From Calliopsis andreniformis (Eukaryota > Arthropoda > Insecta > Hymenoptera > Andrenidae): 64,000 nt of DNA. The DNA lies in NCBI RefSeq assembly GCF_051401765.1, contig NW_027480505.1, positions 558,001-622,000 on the forward strand, given 5' to 3'. Shown here in pieces: positions 1-11,631 of the stretch. How positions within the stretch are numbered: position 1 is the stretch's first letter; each line of letters starts with the position of its first letter. A model generated the notes under the pieces. That model worked only from the letters and a program-made list of their open reading frames with translations, did no database searches and had not been told where the DNA came from. Both the position numbers and the translations under genes were made by a program.

Positions 1-197
1 ATAAAATGCAATAAAAATACAACAGATTTTCCATCATATAACAGGAATAATTGCAAGCAGTTTGAAAGTGATGGCCAATTCTACGTTCCGGGCAACCTAG
101 GGTTCACTCTAGGGCGTTGCTCCACCAGATCGAATAGTTAGTGCCTTAGAAGTCAACGCCAGAAGCATAAAATACAATATAAATACAACAGTTTTTC

Positions 198-214
198 CAT
201 CGTATAAAACGAAT
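198..214 (-). other. CENP-B-box-like sequence, 7/9 core, typical A-type copy
   Basis: Read on the minus strand the 17-mer is ATTCGTTTTATACGATG. The published CENP-B core pattern is NTTCGNNNNANNCGGGN. TTCG, the central A and CG match; the final GG is AT here. The same word occurs in most A-type monomers, while B-type monomers have CAGGAAT at this place and lose TTCG. A 7/9 match is expected fairly often by chance (roughly 0.4 per 166-bp monomer counting both strands), so resemblance alone is weak evidence. Confidence 0.35.
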
Positions 215-589
215 AATTGCAACCAGTATGAAACTTATGGACATTTCTACTTTCCGAGGAACCTAGGCTTCACCCTAGGGCGTTGCTCCAACAGATTGAA
301 TAGTTAGGTCCTTAGAAGTCAACGCCAGAACCATAAAATGCAAAAAAAATACAACAGTGTTTCCATCATATATCAGGAATAATTGCAACCAGTTTGAAAG
401 TGATGGCTAATTCTACGTTCCGGGCAACCTAGGCTTCACTCTAGGGCGTTGCTCCACCAGATCGAATAGTTAGAGCCTTAGAAGTCAACGCCAGAAGCAT
501 AAAGTACAATATAGATACAACAGTTTTTCCATCGTATAAAACGATTAATTTCAACCAGTATGAAACTTATGGTCATTTCTACTTTCCGA

Positions 590-618
590 GCAACCTAGGC
601 TTCACCCTAGGGCGTTGC
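590..618. repeat. Intramonomer imperfect dyad (stem-loop capable), representative copy
   Basis: The left arm is GCAAC followed by CTAGG (590-599). The loop is CTTCAC (600-605). The right arm is CCTAG (606-610), then an unpaired GGC (611-613), then GTTGC (614-618). Folded, this gives ten base pairs with a 3-base bulge. The element recurs in most monomers. The commonest variant has TCTAG in place of CCTAG, which weakens only the pair next to the loop. It contains the CCTAGG landmark on one or both arms, so it is also the cutting ladder site of the satellite. Whether it extrudes or is bound by protein is unknown. Confidence 0.75.
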
Positions 619-996
619 TCCAACGGATTGAATAGTTAGGGACTTAGAAGTCAACGCCCGAACCATAAAATGCAAAAAAAATACAGCAGTGTCTCCATCA
701 TATAACAGGTATAATTGCAACCAGTTTGAAATTGATGGCCAATTCTACGCTCCGAGCAACCTAGACATCACTCTATTGCGTTGCTCCACCAGATCGAATA
801 GTTAGAGCCTTAGAAGTCAACGCCAGAAGCATAAAAAACAATATAAATACAACAGTTTTTCCATCGTATAAAACGATTAATTTCAACCAGTATGAAACTT
901 ATGGTCATTTCTACTTTCCGAGCAACCTAGGCTTCACCCTAGGGCGTTGCTCCAACAGATTGAATAGTTAGGGCCTTAGAAGTCAACGCCCGAACC

Positions 997-3900
997 ATAA
1001 AATGCAAAAAAAATACAACAGTGTTTCCATCATATATCAGGAATAATTGCAACCAGTTTGAAAGTGATGGCCAATTCTACGTTCCGGGCAACCTAGGTTT
1101 CACTCCAGGGCGTTGCTCCACCAGACCGAATAGTTACGGCCTTAGAAGTCAACGCCCGAACCATAAAATGCAAAAAAAATACAACAGTGTTTCCATCATA
1201 TAACAGGAATAATTGCAACCAGTTTGAAAGTGATGGCCAATTCTACGTTCCGGGCAACCTAGGCTTCGCTCTAAGGCCTTGCTTCACCAGATCGAATAGA
1301 TAGTGCCTTAGAAGTCAACGCCAGAAGCATAAAATACAATATAAATACAACAGGTTTTCCATCGTATAAAACGAATAATTGCAACAAGTATGAAACTTAT
1401 GGTCACTTCTACTTTCCTAGCTACTTAGGCTTCACCCTAGGGTGTTGCTCCAACAGATTGAATAGTCAGGGCCTTACAAGTCAACGCTCGAACCATAAAA
1501 TGCAAAAAAAATACAACAGTGTTTCCATCATAAATCAGGAATAATTGCAACCAGTTTGAAAGTGATGGCCAATTCTACGTTCCGGGCAACCTAGGTTTCA
1601 CTCCAGGGCGTAGCTCCACCAGACCGAATAGTTACGGCCTAAGAAGTCAACGCCAGAAGCATAAAACACGATATAAATACAACAGCCTTTCCATCGTATA
1701 AAACGAATAATTGCAACCAGTATGAAACTTATGGTCATTTCTACTTTCCGAGCAAGCTAGGCCTCACCCTAGGGCGATGCTCCAACAGATTGAATAGTTA
1801 GGCCCTTAGAAGTCAACGCCCGAAGCATTAAATACAAAATAAATAGAACAGTTTTTCCATAGTATAAAACGAATAATTGCTACCAGTGTAAAAGTTATGG
1901 TTATTTCTACGTTCCGGGACACCTAGGCTTCACCCTAGGCCGTTGTTCCACCAGATCGAATAGTTAGGGCCTAAGAAGGGAACGCCAGAAGCATAAAATA
2001 CAATATAAATACAACAGTTTTTCCATCATATAAAACGAATAATTGCATCAAGTATGTAAGCTATGGTCATTTCTACTTTCCGGGCAACCTAGGCTTCACC
2101 CTAGGGCGGTGCTCCAACAGATTGAATAGTTAGGGCCTTAGAAGTCAACGCCCGAACCATAAAATGCAAAAAAAATACAACAGTGTTTCCATCATATATC
2201 AGGAATAATTGCAACCAGTTTGAAAGTGATGGCCAATTCTACGTTCCGTGCAACCTAGGCTTCACTCTATTGCGTTGCTCCACCAGATCGAATAGTTAGT
2301 GCCTAAGAAGTCAACACCAGAAGCATCAAATACAATATAAATACAACAGTTTTTAAATCGTATAACACGAATAATTGCAACCAGTAAGAAACTTATGGAC
2401 ATTTCTACTTTCCGAGCAACCTAGGCTTCACCCTAGGGCGTTGCTCCAACAGATTGAATAGTGAGGGCCTTAGAAGTCAACGCACGAACCATAAAATGCA
2501 AAAAAAATACAACAGTGTTTCCATCATATAACAGGAATAATTGCAACCAGTTTGAAAGTGACGGACAATTCTACGTTCCGGGCAACCTAGGCTTCACTCT
2601 AGGGCGTTGCTCCACCAGATCAAATAGTTAGTGCCTTAGAAGTCAACGCCAGAATCATAAAATACAATATAAATACAACAATTTTTCCATCGTATAAAAC
2701 GAATATTTGCAGCCAGTAAGAAACTTATGGTCATTTCTACTTTCCGAGCAATCTAGGCTTCACCCTAGGGCGTTGCTCCAACAGTTTGAATAGTTAGGGC
2801 CTTAGAAGTCAACGCCCGAACCATAAAATGCAAAAAAAATACAACAGTGTTTCCATCATATAACAGGAATAATTGCAACCAGTTTGAAAGTGATGGCCAA
2901 TTCTACGTTCCGGGCAACCTAGGCTTCGCTCTAAGGCCTTGCTTCACCAGATCGAATAGATAGTGCCTTAGAAGTCAACGCCAGAAGCATAAAATACAAT
3001 ATAAATACAACAGGTTTTCCATCGTATAAAACGAATAATTGCAACCAGTATGAAACTTATGGTCATTTCTACTTTCCTAGCTACTTAGGCTTCACCCTAG
3101 GGTGTTGCTCCAACAGATTGAATAGTCAGGGCCTTAGAAGTCAACGCCCGAACCTTAAAATGCAAAAAAAATACAACAGTGTTTCCATCATATGTCAGGA
3201 ATAATTGCAACCAGTTTGAAAGTGATGGCCAATTCTACGTTCCGGGCAACCTAGGTTTCACTCCAGGGCGTTGCTCCACCAGACCGAATAGTTACGGCCT
3301 AAGAAGTCAACGCCAGAAGCATAAAACACGATATAAATACAACAGCCTTTCCATCGTATAAAACGAATAATTGCAACCAGTATGAAACTTATGGTCATTT
3401 CTACTTTCCGAGCTACCTAGGCTTCACCCTAGGGTGTTGCTCCAACAGATTGAATAGTCAGGGCCTTAGAAGTCAACGCCCGAACCATAAAATGCAAAAA
3501 AAATACAACAGTGTTTCCATCATATATCAGGAATAATTGCAACCAGTTTGAAAGTGATGGCCAATTCTACGTTCCGGGCAACCTAGGTTTCACTCCAGGG
3601 CGTTGCTCCACCAGACCGAATAGTTACGGCCTAAGAAGTCAACGCCAGAAGCATAAAATACGATATAAATACAACAGATTTTCCATCGTATAAAACGAAT
3701 AATTGCAACCAGTATGAAACTTATGGTCATTTCTACTTTCCGAGCAAGCTAGGCCTCACCCTAGGGCGTTGCTCCAACAGATTGAATAGTTAGGCCCTTA
3801 GAAGTCAACGCCCGAAGCATTAAATACAAAATAAATAGAACAGTTTTTCCATAGTATAAAACGAATAATTGCTACCAGGGTAAAAGTTATGGTTATTTCT

Positions 3901-5478
3901 ACGTTCCGGGCCACCTAGGCTTCACCCTAGGCCGTTGTTCCACCAGATCGAATAGTTAGTGCCTTAGAAGTCAACGCCAGAAGCATAAAATACAATATAA
4001 ATACAACAGTTTGTCCATCGTATAAAACGAATAATTGCAACCAGTATGAAACTTATGGTCATTTCAACTTTCCGAGCAACCTAGGCTTCACCCTAGGGCG
4101 TTGCTCCAGCGGATTGAATAGTTAGGGCCTTAGAAGTTAACGCCCGAACCATAAAATGCAAAAAAAATACAGCAGTGTTTCCATCATATAACAGGTATAA
4201 TTGCAACCAGTTTGAAATTGATGGCCAATTCTACGTTCCGGGCAACCTAGGCATCACTCTATTGCGTTGCTCCACCAGATCGAATAGTTAGTGCCTTAGA
4301 AGTCAACGCCAGAAGCATAAAATACAATATAAATACAACAGTTTTTCCATCGTATAAAACGAATAATTGCAACCAGTATAAAACTTATGGACATTTCTAC
4401 TTTCCGAGAAACATTGGCTTCACCCTAGGGCGTTGCTCCAACAGATTGAATAGTTAGGGCCTTAGAAGTCAACGCCCGAACCATAAAATGCAAAATAAAT
4501 ACAACAGTGTTTCCACCATATATAAGGAATAGTTGCTACCAGTTTGAAAGTGATGCACAATTCTACGTTCCGGGCAACGTAGGTTTCACTCCAGGGCGTT
4601 GCTCCACAAGACCGAATAGTTACGGCCTAAGTACTCAACGCCAGAAGCATAAAATACGATATAAATACAACAGCTTTTCCATCGTATAAAACGAATAATT
4701 GCAACCAGTATGAAACTTATGGTCATTACTACTTTCCGAGCAAGCTAGGCTTCACACTAGGGCGTTGCTCCAACAGATTGAATAGCTAGGGCCTTAGAAG
4801 TCAACGCCCGAAGCATTAAATACAAAATAAATAGAACAGTTTTTCCATAGTATAAAACGAATAATTGCTACCAGTGTAAAAGTTATGGTTATTTCTACGT
4901 TCCGGGCAACCTAGGCTTCACCCTAGGCCGTTGTTCCACCAGATCGGATAGTTAGGGCCTAAGAAGGGAACGCCAGAAGCATAAAATACAATATAAATAC
5001 AACAGTTTTTCCATCATATAAAACGAATAATTGCATCAAGTATGTAAGCTATGGTCATTTCTACTTTCCAGGCAACCTAGGCTTCACCCTAGGGCGGTGC
5101 TCCAACAGATTGAATAGTTAGGGCCTTAGAAGTCAATGCCCGAAGCATAAAATGCAATAAAAATACAACAGATTTTCCATCATATAACAGGAATAATTGC
5201 AAGCAGTTTGAAAGTGATGGTCATTTCTACGTTCCGGGCAACATAGGCTTCACTCTAGGGCGTTGCTCCACCAGATCGAATAGTTAGAGCCTTAGAAGTC
5301 AACGCCAGAAGCATAAAATACAATATAAATACAACAGTTTTTCCATCGTATAAAACGAATAATTGCAACCAGTATGAAACTTATGGACATTTCTACTTTC
5401 CGAGCAACCTAGGCTTCACCCTAGGGCGTTGCTCCAACAGATTGAATAGTTAGGGCCTTAGAAGTCAACGCCCGAACC
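997..5478 (+). repeat. 27-monomer HOR (4,482 bp), copy 1
   Basis: The offset to copy 2 is exactly 4,482 bp, or 27 x 166, at every landmark compared (1,021/5,503, 3,179/7,661, 3,511/7,993, 4,507/8,989). Only a handful of single-base differences were noticed, for example at 1,386, near 2,470, near 3,669, near 4,626 and near 4,669, so identity looks above 99.5%. Most of the unit is A/B alternation, broken by a B-B pair near 1,050-1,250 and by a third type (AGTGTAAAAGTTATGGTTATTTC near 1,880, 3,875 and 4,875). No indel distinguishes the copies. Confidence 0.9.
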
Positions 5479-8400
5479 ATAAAATGCAAAAAAAATACAA
5501 CAGTGTTTCCATCATATATCAGGAATAATTGCAACCAGTTTGAAAGTGATGGCCAATTCTACGTTCCGGGCAACCTAGGTTTCACTCCAGGGCGTTGCTC
5601 CACCAGACCGAATAGTTACGGCCTTAGAAGTCAACGCCCGAACCATAAAATGCAAAAAAAATACAACAGTGTTTCCATCATATAACAGGAATAATTGCAA
5701 CCAGTTTGAAAGTGATGGCCAATTCTACGTTCCGGGCAACCTAGGCTTCGCTCTAAGGCCTTGCTTCACCAGATCGAATAGATAGTGCCTTAGAAGTCAA
5801 CGCCAGAAGCATAAAATACAATATAAATACAACAGGTTTTCCATCGTATAAAACGAATAATTGCAACCAGTATGAAACTTATGGTCACTTCTACTTTCCT
5901 AGCTACTTAGGCTTCACCCTAGGGTGTTGCTCCAACAGATTGAATAGTCAGGGCCTTACAAGTCAACGCTCGAACCATAAAATGCAAAAAAAATACAACA
6001 GTGTTTCCATCATAAATCAGGAATAATTGCAACCAGTTTGAAAGTGATGGCCAATTCTACGTTCCGGGCAACCTAGGTTTCACTCCAGGGCGTAGCTCCA
6101 CCAGACCGAATAGTTACGGCCTAAGAAGTCAACGCCAGAAGCATAAAACACGATATAAATACAACAGCCTTTCCATCGTATAAAACGAATAATTGCAACC
6201 AGTATGAAACTTATGGTCATTTCTACTTTCCGAGCAAGCTAGGCCTCACCCTAGGGCGATGCTCCAACAGATTGAATAGTTAGGCCCTTAGAAGTCAACG
6301 CCCGAAGCATTAAATACAAAATAAATAGAACAGTTTTTCCATAGTATAAAACGAATAATTGCTACCAGTGTAAAAGTTATGGTTATTTCTACGTTCCGGG
6401 ACACCTAGGCTTCACCCTAGGCCGTTGTTCCACCAGATCGAATAGTTAGGGCCTAAGAAGGGAACGCCAGAAGCATAAAATACAATATAAATACAACAGT
6501 TTTTCCATCATATAAAACGAATAATTGCATCAAGTATGTAAGCTATGGTCATTTCTACTTTCCGGGCAACCTAGGCTTCACCCTAGGGCGGTGCTCCAAC
6601 AGATTGAATAGTTAGGGCCTTAGAAGTCAACGCCCGAACCATAAAATGCAAAAAAAATACAACAGTGTTTCCATCATATATCAGGAATAATTGCAACCAG
6701 TTTGAAAGTGATGGCCAATTCTACGTTCCGTGCAACCTAGGCTTCACTCTATTGCGTTGCTCCACCAGATCGAATAGTTAGTGCCTAAGAAGTCAACACC
6801 AGAAGCATCAAATACAATATAAATACAACAGTTTTTAAATCGTATAACACGAATAATTGCAACCAGTAAGAAACTTATGGACATTTCTACTTTCCGAGCA
6901 ACCTAGGCTTCACCCTAGGGCGTTGCTCCAACAGATTGAATAGTGAGGGCCTTAGAAGTGAACGCACGAACCATAAAATGCAAAAAAAATACAACAGTGT
7001 TTCCATCATATAACAGGAATAATTGCAACCAGTTTGAAAGTGACGGACAATTCTACGTTCCGGGCAACCTAGGCTTCACTCTAGGGCGTTGCTCCACCAG
7101 ATCAAATAGTTAGTGCCTTAGAAGTCAACGCCAGAATCATAAAATACAATATAAATACAACAATTTTTCCATCGTATAAAACGAATATTTGCAGCCAGTA
7201 AGAAACTTATGGTCATTTCTACTTTCCGAGCAATCTAGGCTTCACCCTAGGGCGTTGCTCCAACAGTTTGAATAGTTAGGGCCTTAGAAGTCAACGCCCG
7301 AACCATAAAATGCAAAAAAAATACAACAGTGTTTCCATCATATAACAGGAATAATTGCAACCAGTTTGAAAGTGATGGCCAATTCTACGTTCCGGGCAAC
7401 CTAGGCTTCGCTCTAAGGCCTTGCTTCACCAGATCGAATAGATAGTGCCTTAGAAGTCAACGCCAGAAGCATAAAATACAATATAAATACAACAGGTTTT
7501 CCATCGTATAAAACGAATAATTGCAACCAGTATGAAACTTATGGTCATTTCTACTTTCCTAGCTACTTAGGCTTCACCCTAGGGTGTTGCTCCAACAGAT
7601 TGAATAGTCAGGGCCTTAGAAGTCAACGCCCGAACCTTAAAATGCAAAAAAAATACAACAGTGTTTCCATCATATGTCAGGAATAATTGCAACCAGTTTG
7701 AAAGTGATGGCCAATTCTACGTTCCGGGCAACCTAGGTTTCACTCCAGGGCGTTGCTCCACCAGACCGAATAGTTACGGCCTAAGAAGTCAACGCCAGAA
7801 GCATAAAACACGATATAAATACAACAGCCTTTCCATCGTATAAAACGAATAATTGCAACCAGTATGAAACTTATGGTCATTTCTACTTTCCGAGCTACCT
7901 AGGCTTCACCCTAGGGTGTTGCTCCAACAGATTGAATAGTCAGGGCCTTAGAAGTCAACGCCCGAACCATAAAATGCAAAAAAAATACAACAGTGTTTCC
8001 ATCATATATCAGGAATAATTGCAACCAGTTTGAAAGTGATGGCCAATTCTACGTTCCGGGCAACCTAGGTTTCACTCCAGGGCGTTGCTCCACCAGACCG
8101 AATAGTTACGGCCTAAGAAGTCAACGCCAGAAGCATAAAATACGATATAAATACAACAGCTTTTCCATCGTATAAAACGAATAATTGCAACCAGTATGAA
8201 ACTTATGGTCATTTCTACTTTCCGAGCAAGCTAGGCCTCACCCTAGGGCGTTGCTCCAACAGATTGAATAGTTAGGCCCTTAGAAGTCAACGCCCGAAGC
8301 ATTAAATACAAAATAAATAGAACAGTTTTTCCATAGTATAAAACGAATAATTGCTACCAGGGTAAAAGTTATGGTTATTTCTACGTTCCGGGCCACCTAG

Positions 8401-9960
8401 GCTTCACCCTAGGCCGTTGTTCCACCAGATCGAATAGTTAGTGCCTTAGAAGTCAACGCCAGAAGCATAAAATACAATATAAATACAACAGTTTGTCCAT
8501 CGTATAAAACGAATAATTGCAACCAGTATGAAACTTATGGTCATTTCAACTTTCCGAGCAACCTAGGCTTCACCCTAGGGCGTTGCTCCAGCGGATTGAA
8601 TAGTTAGGGCCTTAGAAGTTAACGCCCGAACCATAAAATGCAAAAAAAATACAGCAGTGTTTCCATCATATAACAGGTATAATTGCAACCAGTTTGAAAT
8701 TGATGGCCAATTCTACGTTCCGGGCAACCTAGGCATCACTCTATTGCGTTGCTCCACCAGATCGAATAGTTAGTGCCTTAGAAGTCAACGCCAGAAGCAT
8801 AAAATACAATATAAATACAACAGTTTTTCCATCGTATAAAACGAATAATTGCAACCAGTATAAAACTTATGGACATTTCTACTTTCCGAGAAACATTGGC
8901 TTCACCCTAGGGCGTTGCTCCAACAGATTGAATAGTTAGGGCCTTAGAAGTCAACGCCCGAACCATAAAATGCAAAATAAATACAACAGTGTTTCCACCA
9001 TATATAAGGAATAGTTGCTACCAGTTTGAAAGTGATGCACAATTCTACGTTCCGGGCAACGTAGGTTTCACTCCAGGGCGTTGCTCCACAAGACCGAATA
9101 GTTACGGCCTAAGTAGTCAACGCCAGAAGCATAAAATACGATATAAATGCAACAGCTTTTCCATCGTATAAAACGAATAATTGCAACCAGTATGAAACTT
9201 ATGGTCATTACTACTTTCCGAGCAAGCTAGGCTTCACACTAGGGCGTTGCTCCAACAGATTGAATAGCTAGGGCCTTAGAAGTCAACGCCCGAAGCATTA
9301 AATACAAAATAAATAGAACAGTTTTTCCATAGTATAAAACGAATAATTGCTACCAGTGTAAAAGTTATGGTTATTTCTACGTTCCGGGCAACCTAGGCTT
9401 CACCCTAGGCCGTTGTTCCACCAGATCGGATAGTTAGGGCCTAAGAAGGGAACGCCAGAAGCATAAAATACAATATAAATACAACAGTTTTTCCATCATA
9501 TAAAACGAATAATTGCATCAAGTATGTAAGCTATGGTCATTTCTACTTTCCAGGCAACCTAGGCTTCACCCTAGGGCGGTGCTCCAACAGATTGAATAGT
9601 TAGGGCCTTAGAAGTCAATGCCCGAAGCATAAAATGCAATAAAAATACAACAGATTTTCCATCATATAACAGGAATAATTGCAAGCAGTTTGAAAGTGAT
9701 GGTCATTTCTACGTTCCGGGCAACATAGGCTTCACTCTAGGGCGTTGCTCCACCAGATCGAATAGTTAGAGCCTTAGAAGTCAACGCCAGAAGCATAAAA
9801 TACAATATAAATACAACAGTTTTTCCATCGTATAAAACGAATAATTGCAACCAGTATGAAACTTATGGACATTTCTACTTTCCGAGCAACCTAGGCTTCA
9901 CCCTCGGGCGTTGCTCCAACAGCTTGAATAGTTAGGGCCTTAGAAGTCAACGCCAGAACC
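5479..9960 (+). repeat. 27-monomer HOR (4,482 bp), copy 2
   Basis: Near-identical tandem partner of the preceding unit. The match extends to about 9,903, where copy-specific changes begin (CCTCGGGCG at 9,902 in place of CCTAGGGCG). Its last ~420 bp (9,541-9,960) also form the start of the next, different HOR, so two amplification units overlap here. Confidence 0.88.
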
Positions 9961-10089
9961 ATAAAATGCAAAAAAAATACAACAGTGTTTCCATCATATA
10001 TCAGGAATATTTGCAAGCAGTTTGAAAGTGATGGTCATTTCTACGTTCCGGGCAACATAGGTTTCACTACAGGGCGTTGCTCCACCAGA

Positions 10090-11631
10090 TCGAATGGTTA
10101 GTGCCTTAGAAGTCAACGCCAGAAGCATAAAATACAATATAAACACAACAGTTTTTCCATCGTTTAAAACGAATAATTGCTACCAGTATGGAAGTGATGG
10201 TCATTTCTACGTTCCGGGCAACCTAGGCCTCACTCTAGGGCGTTGTTCCACCAGATTGAATAGTTATGGCCTAAGAAATCAACGCCAGAAGCATAAAAAT
10301 CAATATAAATATAACAGTTTTTCCATCGTATAAAACGAATAATTTCAACCAGTGTGAATGTTATCGTCATTTCTACATTCCGAGCAACCTAGGCTTCACT
10401 CTAGGGCGTTGATCCACCAGATAGGATAGTTAGGGCCTTAGAAGTCAACGCCAGAAGCATAAAATTCAATAAAGATGCAACAGTTTTTCCATCGTATAGC
10501 AGGAATAACTGCAAACAGTGTGAAAGTACTGGTCATTTCTACGTTCCGGCTAACCTAGGCCTCACTCTAGGGCGTTGTTCCACCAAATCGAACAGTTAGG
10601 GCCTAAGAAGGCAACGCCAGAAGCATAAAATACAATATAAATATAACAGTTTTTCCATCGTATAAAACGAATAATTGCAACCAGTATGTAAGTTATGGTC
10701 ATTTCTACTTTCCGGGCAACCTAGGCTTCACCCTAGGGCGTTGCTTCAACAGATTCAATAGTTAGGGCCTTAGAAGTCAATACCCGAAGCATAAAATACA
10801 AAATAAATAGAACAGTTTTTCCATCGTATAAAACGAATAATTGCTACCGGTGTGAAAGTTATGGTCATTTCTACGTTCCGGGCAACCCAGGCTTCACTCT
10901 ATGTCGTTGTTCCACCACATCGAATAGCTACGGCCTCAGAAGTCAACGCCTGAAGCATAAAATACAATAAAAATACAACAGTCTTTCCATCCTATAACAG
11001 GAATAATTGCAACCAGTTTGAAAGTGATGGTCATTTCTACGTTCCGGGCAACCTAGGCTTCACTCTAGAGCGTTGCTCCACCACATCGAATAGTTAGTGC
11101 CTTAGAAGTCAGCGCCAGATGCATAAAATACAATATAAACACAACAGATTTTCCATCGTATAAAACGAATAATTGCAACCAGTATGGAAGTGATGGTCAT
11201 TTCTACGTTCCGGGCAACCTAGGCCTCACTCTAGGGCGTTGTTCCACCAGATTGAATAGTTAGGGCCTAAGAAATCAACGCCAGAAGCATAAAAATCAAT
11301 ATAAATATAACAGATTTTCCATCGTATAAAACGAATAATTTCAACCAGTGTGAATGTTATGGTCATTTCTACATTCCGAGCAACCTAGGCTTCACTCTAG
11401 GGCGTTGATCCACCAGATAAGGTAGTTAGGGCCTTAGAAGTCAACGCCAGAAGCATAAAATTCAATAAAGATGCAACAGTTTTTCCATCGTATAGCAGGA
11501 ACAACTGCAAACAGTGTGAAAGTACTGGTCATTTCTACGTTCCGGCTAACCTAGGCCTCACTCTAGGGCGTTGTTCCACCAAATCGAACAGTTAGGGCCT
11601 AAGAAGGCAACGCCAGAAGCATAAAATACAA
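10090..11631 (+). repeat. Six-monomer (996 bp) internal duplication in the 34-mer HOR
   Basis: The segment 10,090-10,635 recurs at 11,086-11,631, an offset of 996 bp. Shared rare features include AAACACAACAG, AGTATGGAAGTGATGG, CAACGTTGTTCC-type spacing, a GATAGGATAG or GATAAGGTAG word, and TCCGGCTAACC. The copies differ at several positions, so this duplication is older than the 5,640-bp amplification that copied both again. Confidence 0.75.

Larger units (their letters stand above)
1..996 (+). repeat. A/B dimer block, six monomers
   Basis: Six monomers alternate B-A-B-A-B-A, judged by AGTTTGAAAG or AGTTTGAAAT (B) and AGTATGAAAC (A). The dimer period is 332 bp. Position 1 resembles 5,147 and 9,629, and 665-996 resembles 5,147-5,478, but with several differences, so this block lies just outside the near-identical HOR that follows. 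It may be four extra monomers relative to the next HOR copy, or an older part of the array. Confidence 0.75.

Noticed and set aside
300..310. Telomeric TTAGGG words (in AGTTAGGGCC), about one per monomer
   Set aside because: Single hexamers embedded in the monomer, never in tandem, so not telomeric or interstitial telomere sequence.
1021..1203. Short plus-strand open frames of 60-96 codons, such as this one and its copies at 3,179, 5,503 and 7,661
   Set aside because: They recur because the repeat recurs, begin with weak or non-ATG starts, span just over one monomer, and shift frame with each 166-bp step. Open length depends on single-base differences (TTAGGGC versus TTACGGC). No gene context exists.
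997..9960. Assembly duplication as the sole cause of near-identical HOR copies
   Set aside because: Copies carry private differences and other HORs show whole-monomer gains and losses, which argues against simple duplication of one contig piece. It cannot be excluded without reads.
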